From: Sphingomonas pruni NBRC 15498
Lineage (GTDB): Bacteria; Pseudomonadota; Alphaproteobacteria; Sphingomonadales; Sphingomonadaceae
Assembly: GCF_001598455.1 (NCBI RefSeq)
Contig: NZ_BCYZ01000012.1
Span: forward strand, 1 to 64,000
Length of the DNA stretch: 64,000 bases
Direction of reading: 5' to 3'
This document shows, piece after piece, positions 1-8,725 of this stretch. Made by a program: the position numbers and the translations under genes. The notes beneath the pieces were generated by a model. The model searched no databases and was not told where the DNA came from. It saw only the letters and a program-made list of their open reading frames with translations. How positions within the stretch are numbered: position 1 is the stretch's first letter; the number at the start of each line of letters is the position of its first letter.

Positions 1-2
1 TG

Positions 3-23
3 AATAAAGCAAGCCAAAGCTTG
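3..23 (-). terminator. weak intrinsic terminator candidate
   Basis: On the minus strand, downstream of the aldolase-like gene, a 5-bp stem (arms at 19-23 and 10-14, four-base loop) is followed by CTTTATT. The stem is short, so this is only a candidate end for the five-gene operon at 48-6649. Confidence 0.3.
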
Positions 24-47
24 TACAGGCACAGGCCCGACCATTAG

Positions 48-1193
48 TCAGCGCGAGCGCCCCCTTCCCGATACCGGCCAGATCGCGTCGAGCGTCTGGC
101 CGCGCACGACATGGTAATTGTCGTAGAGGTTGACCGTGGGGTCGCAATGCGGCGTGCGGAGCGAGACGCGATCGCCGAGCGCGAGCGAGTCCGGCAAGGT
201 CAACAGGGCACCATGTTCGTCGCCCATGAGGAAGAAGCGCGCGCCATCGGCTGCCCCGGTCTCCACGGAGGGGAGCGGCGCATCAGTCGCCATCGACTTG
301 ATCCCGGCGTCGAGCGTGAAAAGGCCGGGCGTGTTGGCGCTGATTACGCTGGTGTCGATCATCAGCGAGGTCTCGAACGGGATCGCCGCGCCCTCCTCGC
401 CGGTCAGATCGCAGGCGCGATATTCGTCGTCCATGAAGATATAGGAGCCGACCTGGAGCTCGGTGAAGATGCCGAGGCCAACATCGATACGGTGCGTCCC
501 GGTGCCGCCTCCGGTGACGATCTCCGGCGCGCCGCCGGCCTCGGCCAGGGCTATGATGATCGTGCGGAGATAGTCGGCGCGCTCACGCATGGCTGCCTCG
601 CGCTCGGCGAAGGCATGGATGTGCTGGTGCGAGCCGCAATAGAATTGCACGCCGCGATAGACCAAAGCCGGGAGCGAGCGGATGACCTCGAACAGTTCGA
701 CGGCGGCCTCCGGTGACGCGACACCGGTGCGGTGGATACCGGGATCGACGTCGATGATCACCGATAACTTGGCCTCGCCTGCCCGCTCGACCGCTTGCGC
801 GATGGCGCGCGCGTTGTCGGGATTGTCGACCACCGTCATCAGATTCGCCGACCGCAGGTTGAGCGCCGCGAGCCGATCGACCGCGGGCGCCGGCACGACC
901 GGCGACGTGATATGCAGCCCGGTGATACCACCATCAGCCAGCGCTTCGGCTTCGCCGATCTTGGCGCAACACAGTCCAATCGCACCTGCCGCGATCTGGC
1001 GCCTGGCGATGTCGACGCTCTTGTGCGTCTTGGCGTGCGGGCGAAGCTTGAGTCCGTGAGTGGCGGCAAACGTCGCCATCCGCGTGATATTGCCGTCCAA
1101 CCGGTCGAGATCGAGCACAAGCACCGGTGTGTTGAGGTCGCGGCGCGACCCTTGGCGGCCGATCAAATGGACATGCAGTTCCAAATCGTTCAC
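48..1193 (-). CDS. D-threonine aldolase / DSD1-family PLP enzyme
   Basis: A 381-residue fold-type III PLP enzyme with an alanine-racemase-like N-terminal barrel. The motif RPHAKTHK at residues 51-58 carries the expected PLP lysine (K55). Near the C terminus the sequence PHCDPT places H349 and D351 in a His-x-Asp arrangement, which resembles the metal site of D-threonine aldolases more than the His-x-Cys site of eukaryotic-type D-serine dehydratases. Expected reaction: metal-assisted retro-aldol cleavage of a D-3-hydroxyamino acid to glycine and an aldehyde, in the cytosol. The start is GTG with GGAG nine bases upstream. It is the last gene of a five-gene operon, five bases after the FAD oxidase. 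Substrate is not determinable here; D-serine dehydratase activity is the alternative. Confidence 0.8.
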   Translation of the reverse strand: MNDLELHVHLIGRQGSRRDLNTPVLVLDLDRLDGNITRMATFAATHGLKLRPHAKTHKSVDIARRQIAAGAIGLCCAKIGEAEALADGGITGLHITSPVVPAPAVDRLAALNLRSANLMTVVDNPDNARAIAQAVERAGEAKLSVIIDVDPGIHRTGVASPEAAVELFEVIRSLPALVYRGVQFYCGSHQHIHAFAEREAAMRERADYLRTIIIALAEAGGAPEIVTGGGTGTHRIDVGLGIFTELQVGSYIFMDDEYRACDLTGEEGAAIPFETSLMIDTSVISANTPGLFTLDAGIKSMATDAPLPSVETGAADGARFFLMGDEHGALLTLPDSLALGDRVSLRTPHCDPTVNLYDNYHVVRGQTLDAIWPVSGRGRSR

Positions 1194-1198
1194 GTGGG

Positions 1199-2479
1199 TC
1201 AGCTCCGGGCGGGAGGGGTCAGGCCGAACAGGCGGGCAAGGTCGTCATTGACGAACTTCTGGCCCGGATCGACGGCTTCGCGGACGCGCAGGAAGTCACC
1301 GGTGCGCGGATAGAGGCGAGCGACATCGTCAGCGGTCATGGTGTGGCGCTTGGCCCAATGCGGGCGGCCGCCCGAGCTGCGCAACACCGGCTCCATTTCC
1401 GCGAATAGATCACGCCAGGGCATCCTGGCATATTGGTGGAACGAGATGGAGGCTGCCGGGCCGATGTGGAACGGGCTCATCCAGATATCGTCGCCCGCGG
1501 TCAGGCGGAATTCGAACGGGAAAGCGACCGGGAGCTTGCGGCGACGGATATAGGCGATCGCCTCCATCAAGGTCGGCAGGCCGGCCGCACGCGGCATTTC
1601 ATATTCCATTTCCTCGAACCGGATCGTGCGGTCGGACGGAAAGACGCGCCAGGCGGGTCCGGTCCGCTGGGTCGGCTTGGCGCTCATCTTCATCATGAAG
1701 CGCTGCAGCGTAGGGATAAGCTTAGGTACGCGGCGTCCGATTTCGCAGATATTGCGGAAGATCGATTCGTCGATATCGGTCGAGTGCTTGAGGTCGCCGC
1801 TGCCCTCGACCGGATGGAGCGTCTTGAAGATCACGTAATCGGCATAAGGGAAGACGAAGAACTCGAAATGGCGGGTGGCGGCGCCGAATTCTTCCCAGCG
1901 CTCGGCCATTTCGGCGAGCGGGCGGCGCTCGATCCGTTCCTCGAGATAATATGCCGGCAAGACGTTGATGCGGATTCGCGTGGCGACCCCGAACAGACCG
2001 AGCGACAGTCGCTGCGCCTGATAGAGGTCGGGATTCTGGTCGGGGCCGCACTCGACCAGGCTGCCGTCGGCCAGCATCAATTCAAAGCCACAGGCCTGGG
2101 TCGAGAGGCTGCCGAGTTCCGCCCCGGTGCCGTGCGTGCCGGTGGCAGTGGCGCCGGCCAGCGATTGCGGGTTGATGTCCCCCTGATTGATCAGCGACAG
2201 CCCCTCGGCCCACAGGGCCTCGGTCAGCCGATCGAGCCCCCAGCCGGCGGGGACCCAGGCCGTGCGGCGGTCAGGCGCGATGTCAATCCCGCCTTCGTAA
2301 TCGCCCATGCTGAGCAAAGTGCCCGAGGTCTCACACAGCGGCATGAAGGAATGGCCGGCGCCAGTGACGCGCACTTTGCCGGCGGCCTGGATCAGGCCCG
2401 CCAGCTCGGCGCGGGTCTTCGGACGCTCGATACGCTGCGGACGAGCGGCGACGCTGCCCGACCAATTGTGCCACTCCAT
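1199..2479 (-). CDS. FAD-binding sugar-lactone oxidase (D-arabinono-1,4-lactone oxidase family)
   Basis: A 426-residue flavoprotein of the VAO/ALO type. The N-terminal FAD domain has TGAGHSF at about residues 39-45, where the histidine is the usual flavin-contact residue of this family, and the C-terminal ALO domain has the characteristic HWAKRH segment. No signal peptide is visible, so it is probably cytosolic. Family members oxidise aldono-lactones or sugar alcohols with oxygen or another acceptor. I chose the second ATG (2479) because GGAGAG lies seven bases before it and the first ATG, five codons upstream, has no ribosome site. It lies between the TetR gene (24-base gap) and the D-threonine-aldolase-like gene (5-base gap), so it is co-transcribed with both. 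The real substrate is unknown. Confidence 0.78.
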   Translation of the reverse strand: MEWHNWSGSVAARPQRIERPKTRAELAGLIQAAGKVRVTGAGHSFMPLCETSGTLLSMGDYEGGIDIAPDRRTAWVPAGWGLDRLTEALWAEGLSLINQGDINPQSLAGATATGTHGTGAELGSLSTQACGFELMLADGSLVECGPDQNPDLYQAQRLSLGLFGVATRIRINVLPAYYLEERIERRPLAEMAERWEEFGAATRHFEFFVFPYADYVIFKTLHPVEGSGDLKHSTDIDESIFRNICEIGRRVPKLIPTLQRFMMKMSAKPTQRTGPAWRVFPSDRTIRFEEMEYEMPRAAGLPTLMEAIAYIRRRKLPVAFPFEFRLTAGDDIWMSPFHIGPAASISFHQYARMPWRDLFAEMEPVLRSSGGRPHWAKRHTMTADDVARLYPRTGDFLRVREAVDPGQKFVNDDLARLFGLTPPARS

Positions 2480-2503
2480 GCCTGCTCTCTCCATCGGCAG
2501 CGG

Positions 2504-3190
2504 TCAGTCGAAATGCTCGAGATAGCGTGCGAACATGACGCACACTTCGCGGTTGATGATGTCGGCGTCGCGATCGGGTTCCTCGACCACCATCTCGCTG
2601 GCCGAGTAACCGAGTTCGACGATCAGGCGGCAAGCGACCTGGATCCGGCGCTCGTCGGTATTTGGATATTGGCCCCGCAACGTATCGGCGAACGCGGCCG
2701 CGACCATGTCGCGCGAGCGGATGCGCAGATCGTTGAGCAACGGCACGGCGCGCAACGCCCGGCCGATGGCGATGCCGCCGGGGAATTCGCGATGGACCGC
2801 GACCATTCGCTCCTGGATCGCAATGCTCTTGGCGAGTCGTTCTTCGAACGTCGCGCCGGTCAGACCGCCCTCGGCGGCCCATATCAGCACTTCGTCGTCC
2901 TGCGCGCGCATCAGCCGGTCGCCGAGTTCTTTCAGCACCGCATATTTGTTCGGGAAATAGCGATAGAGCGCCGGCGGAGTCAGGCCGGCCCGTTGACAGA
3001 TCAGGTTGGTGGTCAGCTGTTCGAACCCGATCTCGCGCAGCAATTCGCCGGCGACGTCGAGGATCAGTTCGAACGTGTCCTGACCGCGCGCCTGTATAGG
3101 GCGATGCTTGGTCGCGAGTGGAATCGCTCGGCGGCGGCGTTTGCCGGCCTGCCTTGCGGGCGGGTGGGAAGGCGAAGAGGCTGTCGTCAT
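2504..3190 (-). CDS. TetR/AcrR-family transcriptional regulator
   Basis: A 228-residue regulator. Residues about 34-90 form the TetR DNA-binding domain (helix-turn-helix ending in the typical PPALYRYFPNK segment), followed by an all-helical ligand domain. Its ATG overlaps the stop of the MFS gene by four bases (ATGA), so it is translated together with the transporter. The likely role is local control of the uptake and oxidation operon in response to its substrate. The inverted repeat at 6697-6733, upstream of the first gene of the operon, is a candidate operator; that link is inference. Confidence 0.85.
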   Translation of the reverse strand: MTTASSPSHPPARQAGKRRRRAIPLATKHRPIQARGQDTFELILDVAGELLREIGFEQLTTNLICQRAGLTPPALYRYFPNKYAVLKELGDRLMRAQDDEVLIWAAEGGLTGATFEERLAKSIAIQERMVAVHREFPGGIAIGRALRAVPLLNDLRIRSRDMVAAAFADTLRGQYPNTDERRIQVACRLIVELGYSASEMVVEEPDRDADIINREVCVMFARYLEHFD

Positions 3191-4371
3191 GCGGCGAAGG
3201 AGTGGCTTTTGGCCCGCACAAAGTACAGCAGCATGACGATCACCAAAGATGTCGCGAGCAGGCCGATGCCGAGGACGAGGCTTTGCCGCACATCCGCCTC
3301 ACCCACCAACAGCGACGCCAGGAACGGTCCCGCACTGCAGCCCAGCAGGGCCGCGCCCGACCCGAACATCGCCGCGCGCCGTGTCGGGTCGGCATCGATC
3401 ACGAGAGGCGTGAAGAAAGGCGAAGCGAACATCCACAGGAAGCCGAACATCGCCGATACGGTCAGGAAAACGGTGACGCCGGGCAGATAGGCGAAGACGA
3501 CCATCGCGGCACCCATGCCGAGCAGTGAAACGACGAGAGTGAGCGCGGTCGGAATACGCCCCGCAGCGAAGGTAGCGAGCAACCCGCCTACGACTTGCGC
3601 ACCGAGCGACAGCGCCATTGCCAGCCCTGCCGTGCCCGCGGGATGTCCCGACTGACGCGACAGGGGCTCGACATAGATCCACACCGCCAGGATGCCGGCA
3701 TTGAACGCGAAGGCGGCCGCGAGCGCGACCAGCCCGCGCGTGCTCAGCCGTCCGGTCGGCTGGTCAGGATCGACCGGCAACACCGCCAGGCTGTTGGGCA
3801 CCAGCAATCCGGCGAGCCCGGTCGCGACGCCGATCGCGGCAAGCACCGCGAACCCCGCTCCTACGCCGGCCGCCCCTTCGACCAGGGCGCCCAGCGCGGC
3901 GACGATCACTGCCTGCGCCAGCGTCTGTACGGTGAGATAGATCGCGGCCCAGCGGTCCGGGCGCGCCGAACGCACGATCATCGCCGTCATCAGCCAGATC
4001 AGCGCACCGCTCGGGATGCCGTTGAGGCCGCGGACGAGGACCACTGTCCAGCCGTCGGCGACGATCGACAGCGCGTTGAGCCCGGCCATCGCCAGCCCAC
4101 ACAGGATCGTCAGCAGCCGCAGGTTCCTGATGCCGTAGAGCGGTCCGGTCAGTCCGGCGGCGACGCCCATCGCCAGCAATTCGGCGGTTCCGGCCTGCCC
4201 CAGCTGGGCGGGGCTGATCCGCCCTGATGCCTCGAGACCACCGAGCAGCAGCGGCCCCACACCTGCGAACAGGATTCCGGCGACGCCCGCGAACAGGATT
4301 GCTGCGATCTGCACCGCGCCAGGGCGCGGGCCGATCCAGCCATATTCGCTCTCGGTCGTGATCCCGGTCAC
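3187..4371 (-). CDS. MFS transporter
   Basis: About 394 residues with roughly twelve hydrophobic segments, arranged as in the major facilitator superfamily, in the inner membrane. The reading frame extends upstream to an ATG at 4413 that would overlap the TonB-receptor gene by 29 bases. I prefer the GTG at 4371, preceded by a GGCGAGA purine run and 13 bases after the receptor stop codon. It is the second gene of the operon, so it probably carries across the inner membrane what the TonB receptor brings across the outer membrane. Substrate specificity cannot be read from the sequence. Confidence 0.8.
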   Translation of the reverse strand: MTGITTESEYGWIGPRPGAVQIAAILFAGVAGILFAGVGPLLLGGLEASGRISPAQLGQAGTAELLAMGVAAGLTGPLYGIRNLRLLTILCGLAMAGLNALSIVADGWTVVLVRGLNGIPSGALIWLMTAMIVRSARPDRWAAIYLTVQTLAQAVIVAALGALVEGAAGVGAGFAVLAAIGVATGLAGLLVPNSLAVLPVDPDQPTGRLSTRGLVALAAAFAFNAGILAVWIYVEPLSRQSGHPAGTAGLAMALSLGAQVVGGLLATFAAGRIPTALTLVVSLLGMGAAMVVFAYLPGVTVFLTVSAMFGFLWMFASPFFTPLVIDADPTRRAAMFGSGAALLGCSAGPFLASLLVGEADVRQSLVLGIGLLATSLVIVMLLYFVRAKSHSFAA

Positions 4372-4384
4372 TCTCGCCCGCCGC

Positions 4385-6649
4385 TCAATAATGTGCGCGG
4401 AGGTAGAGGCCATAGGTGCGCGGCGGCCCCACGCTCACGACGTCGAAGCCCAGGCTCGCGATCGGCGTGATGTCGGAGATGTTGGTTTCTCCGAAGATGT
4501 TTTTCCCCCAGACGCCGATCTCTAGCTTGTTGCGAACGAGTTGCACGCCCAGCCGCCCGTCGACATAGACCCTAGCCTGATCGCTCAATCGCGCCGTGTT
4601 GGCGGTGTCGAAGAAGACCTTGCTGCGATAGCTCGCGCTGACATTCGCGACGATCGCGCCGAACGATACGGGCTGGGTATAGTCGACCGCGGTCTGGACG
4701 CTGATCTTGGGCGCCGACGGCAGGGTGTTGCCGGAATAGTCGGCGTTTGCGTCGGCCGACACGAAGTTACGATAGGTCGCGTTGAGAAAAGCCGCGTTCA
4801 TCGACAGCGTCAGGCCCTTGGTCGGCGTCGCCTCCAGTTCCAGCTCGCCACCGTACATGCGCGCGGCCGAGGCGTTAGTGAACAGCTGACGCGTGATCAG
4901 ATGGTCGATCACGGTCGTATAAACCTGGAGGTTCTGATAATCGTAATAGAAGGCGGCAAGGTTGGCGCGCAGGGTGTGGTTGAGCAATTCGGTCTTCAGG
5001 CCGGCTTCATAGGCATTGACCGTCTCGTCCTTATACGGGCCGATATTGGCGATCTGATCGGTCTGGCCACTAAAGAAACCGCCGCTCTTCGTCCCGCGAC
5101 TATAGCTCGCATAGGCATTCACATCGGGTGTGAAGCGATATTGCAGGCCGAACTTGCCCGAGACCGAGTCGAACGTCTTGGAACCGTCGAAGGTGAAATA
5201 CGGGTAGGGAGTGAGCGTTTCCCCGCTGAAATAATGGAAATCCTTATGGTCGGCCGAATAGCGCAGGCCGGCCGTTACCGTCAGGCGTGGGGTCAGGTCG
5301 TAGTCGAGCTGCCCGAACGCGGCATAGCTGTCGGTCTTTTGCGTCAGCGGCCAAATGAAATGGCCGATACCCTGCACCGGATCGGGGGGTAGGAACGACA
5401 GCACGTCGTAAGCAGAATTGTTGCTGAGATAATCGTGTGCGTAATAGAGGCCAAAAACGTAGCGCAGCGCTGGCTTGCCGCTCGATTGCAGGCGCAGTTC
5501 CTGGCTGAACGTGTTCTGCCGCGCGATATAGCTGGCAGTGATCACCGGCAGCGGGTTGGCGTCGGTTTCCTCCTGATCATTGCGGTCGGCATGCTGGTAG
5601 CCGGTGACCGAGACGATGTCGGCCGAGCCGAGGTTGATCGTCAGCGTGTTGGCAACTGTGAACAGGTTGACCTTGTCCTTGCCCTCGAAGCTGTAGTCGC
5701 CCTGGTAGAGGTTTTTGCTGGCATTGGCATAGCCGACCGCGTTGGTGCAGTTCGCGGTGCCGTAATAAGCCGGCGCACAAAGACCATCGGGGCCCGCGAC
5801 ATCCGGGCTGACCGGGAACAATGTACGGTTATACGCCCAGATCGATCCGCCGCGCGACTTGCCCACGGTGACCGCAAGGTCGTCGGTGATCGCGCTCGAC
5901 GGCGTGAAATGCACGCTGCCGCGCACCGCCCAGCGATTGGCGTCGTTGCCGCGATTGCCGGTCAGCCGGTTGATTGAATAGCCGTCGTCGCGCTGGTAGA
6001 TGCCGGCGACGCGCACCGACAGCAGGTCCTTGACCAGCGGCAAGCTGACCCCGCCTTGCAGATTGACCGAGTTGAACCGGCCATATTCAGCGAGGAAGTC
6101 CGCTTCGATCGTATCGCCGGGTTTGCGGCTGGAAATGTTGAGCGCACCGCCGGTAGTGTTTCGGCCATAGAGCGTGCCCTGCGGCCCGCGCAGCACCTCG
6201 GCCTGCTGCAGGTCGAAAAAGGCGAAACGCTGGGCCAGCGGCGACACGACATAGACGCCATCGGCATAGATTCCGACTGCGCTGGCGGTTGCCGGATTGA
6301 AGTCGTTGACGCCCACGCCGCGGATGAAGATGCGCGGATTGGCACCGTTATCGTCCGACTTGATCTGCAGACCCGGAGTCGCGTTCGACAGGTCGACTAG
6401 GTCGAGGATGCGCTTGTTCTCGAGCGTCTTGCCGGTCACCGCGCTGACCGCAACCGGCACGTCCTGCAGATTTTCGGAGCGCTTCTGCGCCGTGACGATG
6501 ATGTCGCCGACCCGCGGCGCATTATCGTCGGGCGGGACGACCGCCGTTGCCGGAGGGTTACTCTGCGGCGCGTCCTGCGCCGAAGCGGATCCAGCCCATG
6601 CAAGGGCCACCAGCGAAACACCAACCGCGACTGCTCGACGCATAACCAC
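4385..6649 (-). CDS. TonB-dependent outer-membrane receptor
   Basis: A 754-residue receptor. It has a signal peptide of about 24 residues ending GSASA, then a TonB-box/plug region (DIIVTAQKRSENLQDVPVAV is the sphingomonad-type plug start at about residues 49-68), the plug motif IFIRGVGVNDF, and a 22-strand barrel ending in a C-terminal aromatic residue (Tyr), as required for outer-membrane insertion. This receptor type in sphingomonads imports varied organic substrates, not only siderophores. It is the first gene of an operon with MFS, TetR, FAD-oxidase and D-threonine-aldolase-like genes. This suggests uptake of an organic compound, perhaps a sugar- or amino-acid-derived one. A GGAGTGG ribosome site lies upstream of the ATG. 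Confidence 0.9.
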   Translation of the reverse strand: MVMRRAVAVGVSLVALAWAGSASAQDAPQSNPPATAVVPPDDNAPRVGDIIVTAQKRSENLQDVPVAVSAVTGKTLENKRILDLVDLSNATPGLQIKSDDNGANPRIFIRGVGVNDFNPATASAVGIYADGVYVVSPLAQRFAFFDLQQAEVLRGPQGTLYGRNTTGGALNISSRKPGDTIEADFLAEYGRFNSVNLQGGVSLPLVKDLLSVRVAGIYQRDDGYSINRLTGNRGNDANRWAVRGSVHFTPSSAITDDLAVTVGKSRGGSIWAYNRTLFPVSPDVAGPDGLCAPAYYGTANCTNAVGYANASKNLYQGDYSFEGKDKVNLFTVANTLTINLGSADIVSVTGYQHADRNDQEETDANPLPVITASYIARQNTFSQELRLQSSGKPALRYVFGLYYAHDYLSNNSAYDVLSFLPPDPVQGIGHFIWPLTQKTDSYAAFGQLDYDLTPRLTVTAGLRYSADHKDFHYFSGETLTPYPYFTFDGSKTFDSVSGKFGLQYRFTPDVNAYASYSRGTKSGGFFSGQTDQIANIGPYKDETVNAYEAGLKTELLNHTLRANLAAFYYDYQNLQVYTTVIDHLITRQLFTNASAARMYGGELELEATPTKGLTLSMNAAFLNATYRNFVSADANADYSGNTLPSAPKISVQTAVDYTQPVSFGAIVANVSASYRSKVFFDTANTARLSDQARVYVDGRLGVQLVRNKLEIGVWGKNIFGETNISDITPIASLGFDVVSVGPPRTYGLYLRAHY

Positions 6650-7033
6650 TCCTTTTTCGAGTGAGGACGCCTAACGGTAGCAGGAACTATCGTAACTGCA
6701 AGGCGGATGCGATCACGCTAAATTCGCCTTGCAATACGCAATGTTACGGATGGTTGTTAAGGGTCGCAAACAAGCAGAGCGCGACCTAAATTGCTGCCGA
6801 CGCGCCAAAAAAGCTCGTGAAATGACGCTTTTGCGACTCGACTTAACCGGTGCCGCGAGCAGAAGCCGCGGCCGGACGCCGCATCTTACGAACTGGCTTC
6901 GGCCCGGGCGCGGAGTGACTTAAAAATCAGGCCAGCGCGTTGGCGTATAACGTCGCGCGCATCGTCCAGTTGGAGCAGCGATCAGCGCCCTGGCAATATT
7001 TTCCGCTTCAACTGGAGGCAGACGGGAACGGAA
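6650..7033. other. intergenic region upstream of the TonB-receptor operon
   Basis: About 380 bases with no convincing gene. It holds the presumed promoter of the minus-strand operon and the inverted repeat at 6697-6733. A rightward open frame at 6729-6923 has no ribosome site and no recognisable protein character. Confidence 0.5.
6697..6733. promoter_or_regulatory. inverted repeat, candidate operator of the TonB-receptor operon
   Basis: The 9-bp arms TGCAAGGCG (6697-6705) and CGCCTTGCA (6725-6733) are exact reverse complements separated by 19 bases. The near arm is 48 bases upstream of the receptor ATG, where a repressor site would be expected. The operon's own TetR protein is the obvious candidate ligand, but nothing in the sequence proves it. 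Confidence 0.45.
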
Positions 7034-7065
7034 CTGCCCGCCGTCGCGATCGCGACGACGGGCAG
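7034..7065. terminator. near-perfect 32-bp palindrome, terminator-like
   Basis: Arms at 7034-7049 and 7050-7065 pair in 15 of 16 positions (mismatch at 7041/7058). It lies just beyond the stop codon of the minus-strand RcnB-like gene. There is no T-run, so a factor-assisted or mRNA-stabilising hairpin is as likely as an intrinsic terminator. Confidence 0.4.
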
Positions 7066-7088
7066 CGTCCCCCCAACGAACGCTCAGA

Positions 7089-8024
7089 TCAGCGGCAGAC
7101 GTAGGTGCAGGTGCAGGTGCACCGCACCCTGGGCCGCCACTTCTTCTTCACCGGCGCGCGGTAGACCTTGCGGGCCACCGGACGGTACGTCTCGGTGATA
7201 TATTCGGTGGTCGTCGTCGTGGTGGCCGCGCCCGGGATCACGATCGTGGTCGTGGTGCCTGGCGGCGTAAAATAGGTGCCGGCATAGCCGCCGCGATAGG
7301 CGATGGCCGGAGCAGGCGGGGGCGGCGGCACGGCACGATAGTCCGTGCGCTCCTCGTAATAGCTGCTGTTGCCGCCATAGCCCGGCGCGGCATAGTCGGC
7401 GCCATAAGCCGGAGCCGGGCCGCCAAAGTTCGGTCCGGAGCCGTAGCCATAGCTGTCGTCATAGGCGTAACCGTCGTCATAACGGTCCCAATCGATGTCA
7501 TAGGCGCCATCATAGACCACGCCATACCGGTCGACGAGCAGCGCGTCGTTATAATAGCGCGTCCAATAATAGCCGGCGGGCGGCGTCATCAGCCCATAGA
7601 GCTGCCAGTCACCGATAATGAAATTGGACGCCAGCCAATAATTCGGGATGCGCTTGCCGCGCTTGATGCGCGAATAGCCGTTCCAGCCGCCGGGAGCCTG
7701 GACGCCGGCCCACCAATAGCCGCCGACGCGATTGCCCCAACGGCTGCGATGACCGCTCCAGCCGCCGCGCCATTGGCCCCCGTTGTTCCAGTTCCCCGGG
7801 TTGCCGGGACGCGGGCCATTGCCATTCCAGCTGCCCGGATTGCCCGGACGAGGTCCCTGCCATTGGCCGGGATTGGGGCGAGGCATCGGCTGGCCCTGCG
7901 GCGCGGGTTGGCCGCCCCTCCAGCCGCCGGCGGGAGCGCCATTGTTGCCGAGTCGCTGGGCGTCGGCGGCGCCGCCGCCAAAGGCCAAAGTGGCCGCAGC
8001 CGCGGCAATCACTAGGGTTCGCAT
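7089..8024 (-). CDS. RcnB-like periplasmic protein, Gly/Pro-rich with Cys tail
   Basis: A 311-residue exported protein. It has a signal peptide (MRTLVIAAAAATLAFGGGAADA) and a Gly/Asn/Pro/Trp-rich low-complexity stretch to about residue 90. A RcnB-type domain follows (WTRYYNDALLVDRYGVVYD at about residues 155-173), then a Tyr/Asp-rich linker and a basic end with a CTCTCTYVC cluster. RcnB is a periplasmic protein linked to nickel/cobalt homeostasis in E. coli; in sphingomonads such domains are common with unclear function. The ATG at 8024 is preferred because AGGGAG sits eight bases upstream. A second family member lies at 46788-47789. The four-cysteine tail is unusual and could bind metal or form disulfides. 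Confidence 0.7.
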   Translation of the reverse strand: MRTLVIAAAAATLAFGGGAADAQRLGNNGAPAGGWRGGQPAPQGQPMPRPNPGQWQGPRPGNPGSWNGNGPRPGNPGNWNNGGQWRGGWSGHRSRWGNRVGGYWWAGVQAPGGWNGYSRIKRGKRIPNYWLASNFIIGDWQLYGLMTPPAGYYWTRYYNDALLVDRYGVVYDGAYDIDWDRYDDGYAYDDSYGYGSGPNFGGPAPAYGADYAAPGYGGNSSYYEERTDYRAVPPPPPAPAIAYRGGYAGTYFTPPGTTTTIVIPGAATTTTTTEYITETYRPVARKVYRAPVKKKWRPRVRCTCTCTYVCR

Positions 8025-8157
8025 GGTTAACACTCCCTGTTACTCGGCGCGGCCATTAACCAAGCCGGCGCGATCAATCTTGGGAATGACTACCAAAAAC
8101 CCCGGTTTTCCGCCAGTTTTTCGCCAGCGTTATGTTTGTCCCGATCTGGATCAGGAT

Positions 8158-8643
8158 TCAGCTGTTAACCCTATCCATCAACAATCGGGCGATCTGTTCG
8201 ATTCCGGCAGCATCCTCTTCATCGAAACGGGAGGGTTCGGGACTGTCGAGATCGATCACCGCGACGACGCGATTGCCTGAGACGATCGGCACGACCAACT
8301 CGGCACGGCTCGCGGCATCGCAAGCGATATGGCCGGGAAATGCATGGACGTCGGCGACCAACTGAGTCTCGCGCGTCGCCGCCGCGGCACCGCAGACGCC
8401 CTTGCCGAACGGAATGCGGATGCATGCCGCTTTGCCCTGGAACGGTCCCAGCACGAGCTCGTCGCCGACATTGCGGTAGAAACCCGCCCAATTCAGGTCG
8501 GGCAGATATTGCCAGAGCAGAGAGGCGACGTTGGCCATGTTGGCGACCCCGTCGGGTTCGCCCGCCGTGACCGCGTCACAAGCGGCGAGCAGGTCGCGAT
8601 AGAGGTCGGGCTTTGAGCCGGCGGCGATGTCGAAGGCGTACAT
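8158..8643 (-). CDS. msrC: free methionine-(R)-sulfoxide reductase (GAF domain)
   Basis: A 161-residue single GAF-domain protein, the usual length for fRMsr. Cysteines at 74, 84 and 108 have the same spacing as the three redox cysteines of the E. coli enzyme (84, 94, 118), in the segments KAACIRIP, KGVCGAA and GHIACDA. It reduces free methionine-R-sulfoxide in the cytosol and is recycled by thioredoxin. It stands alone, about 80 bases after the DUF2971-like gene. Confidence 0.9.
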   Translation of the reverse strand: MYAFDIAAGSKPDLYRDLLAACDAVTAGEPDGVANMANVASLLWQYLPDLNWAGFYRNVGDELVLGPFQGKAACIRIPFGKGVCGAAAATRETQLVADVHAFPGHIACDAASRAELVVPIVSGNRVVAVIDLDSPEPSRFDEEDAAGIEQIARLLMDRVNS

Positions 8644-8725
8644 GAGACGCGATGTAGCGATCGCGGAACCCCTGCGGGAGGGGTAGATTTACCGCCAGCT
8701 CGCAATGCGAGCGATGGGGCAGATC

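Noticed and set aside
1433..3490. 685-codon open frame on the plus strand
   Set aside because: It lies opposite the FAD oxidase, TetR and MFS genes, is rich in Arg/Gln/His from reversed GC-rich codons, and has no domain.
6729..6923. 64-codon open frame upstream of the TonB receptor operon
   Set aside because: It has no ribosome site, begins inside the inverted repeat, and its product is basic low-information sequence.
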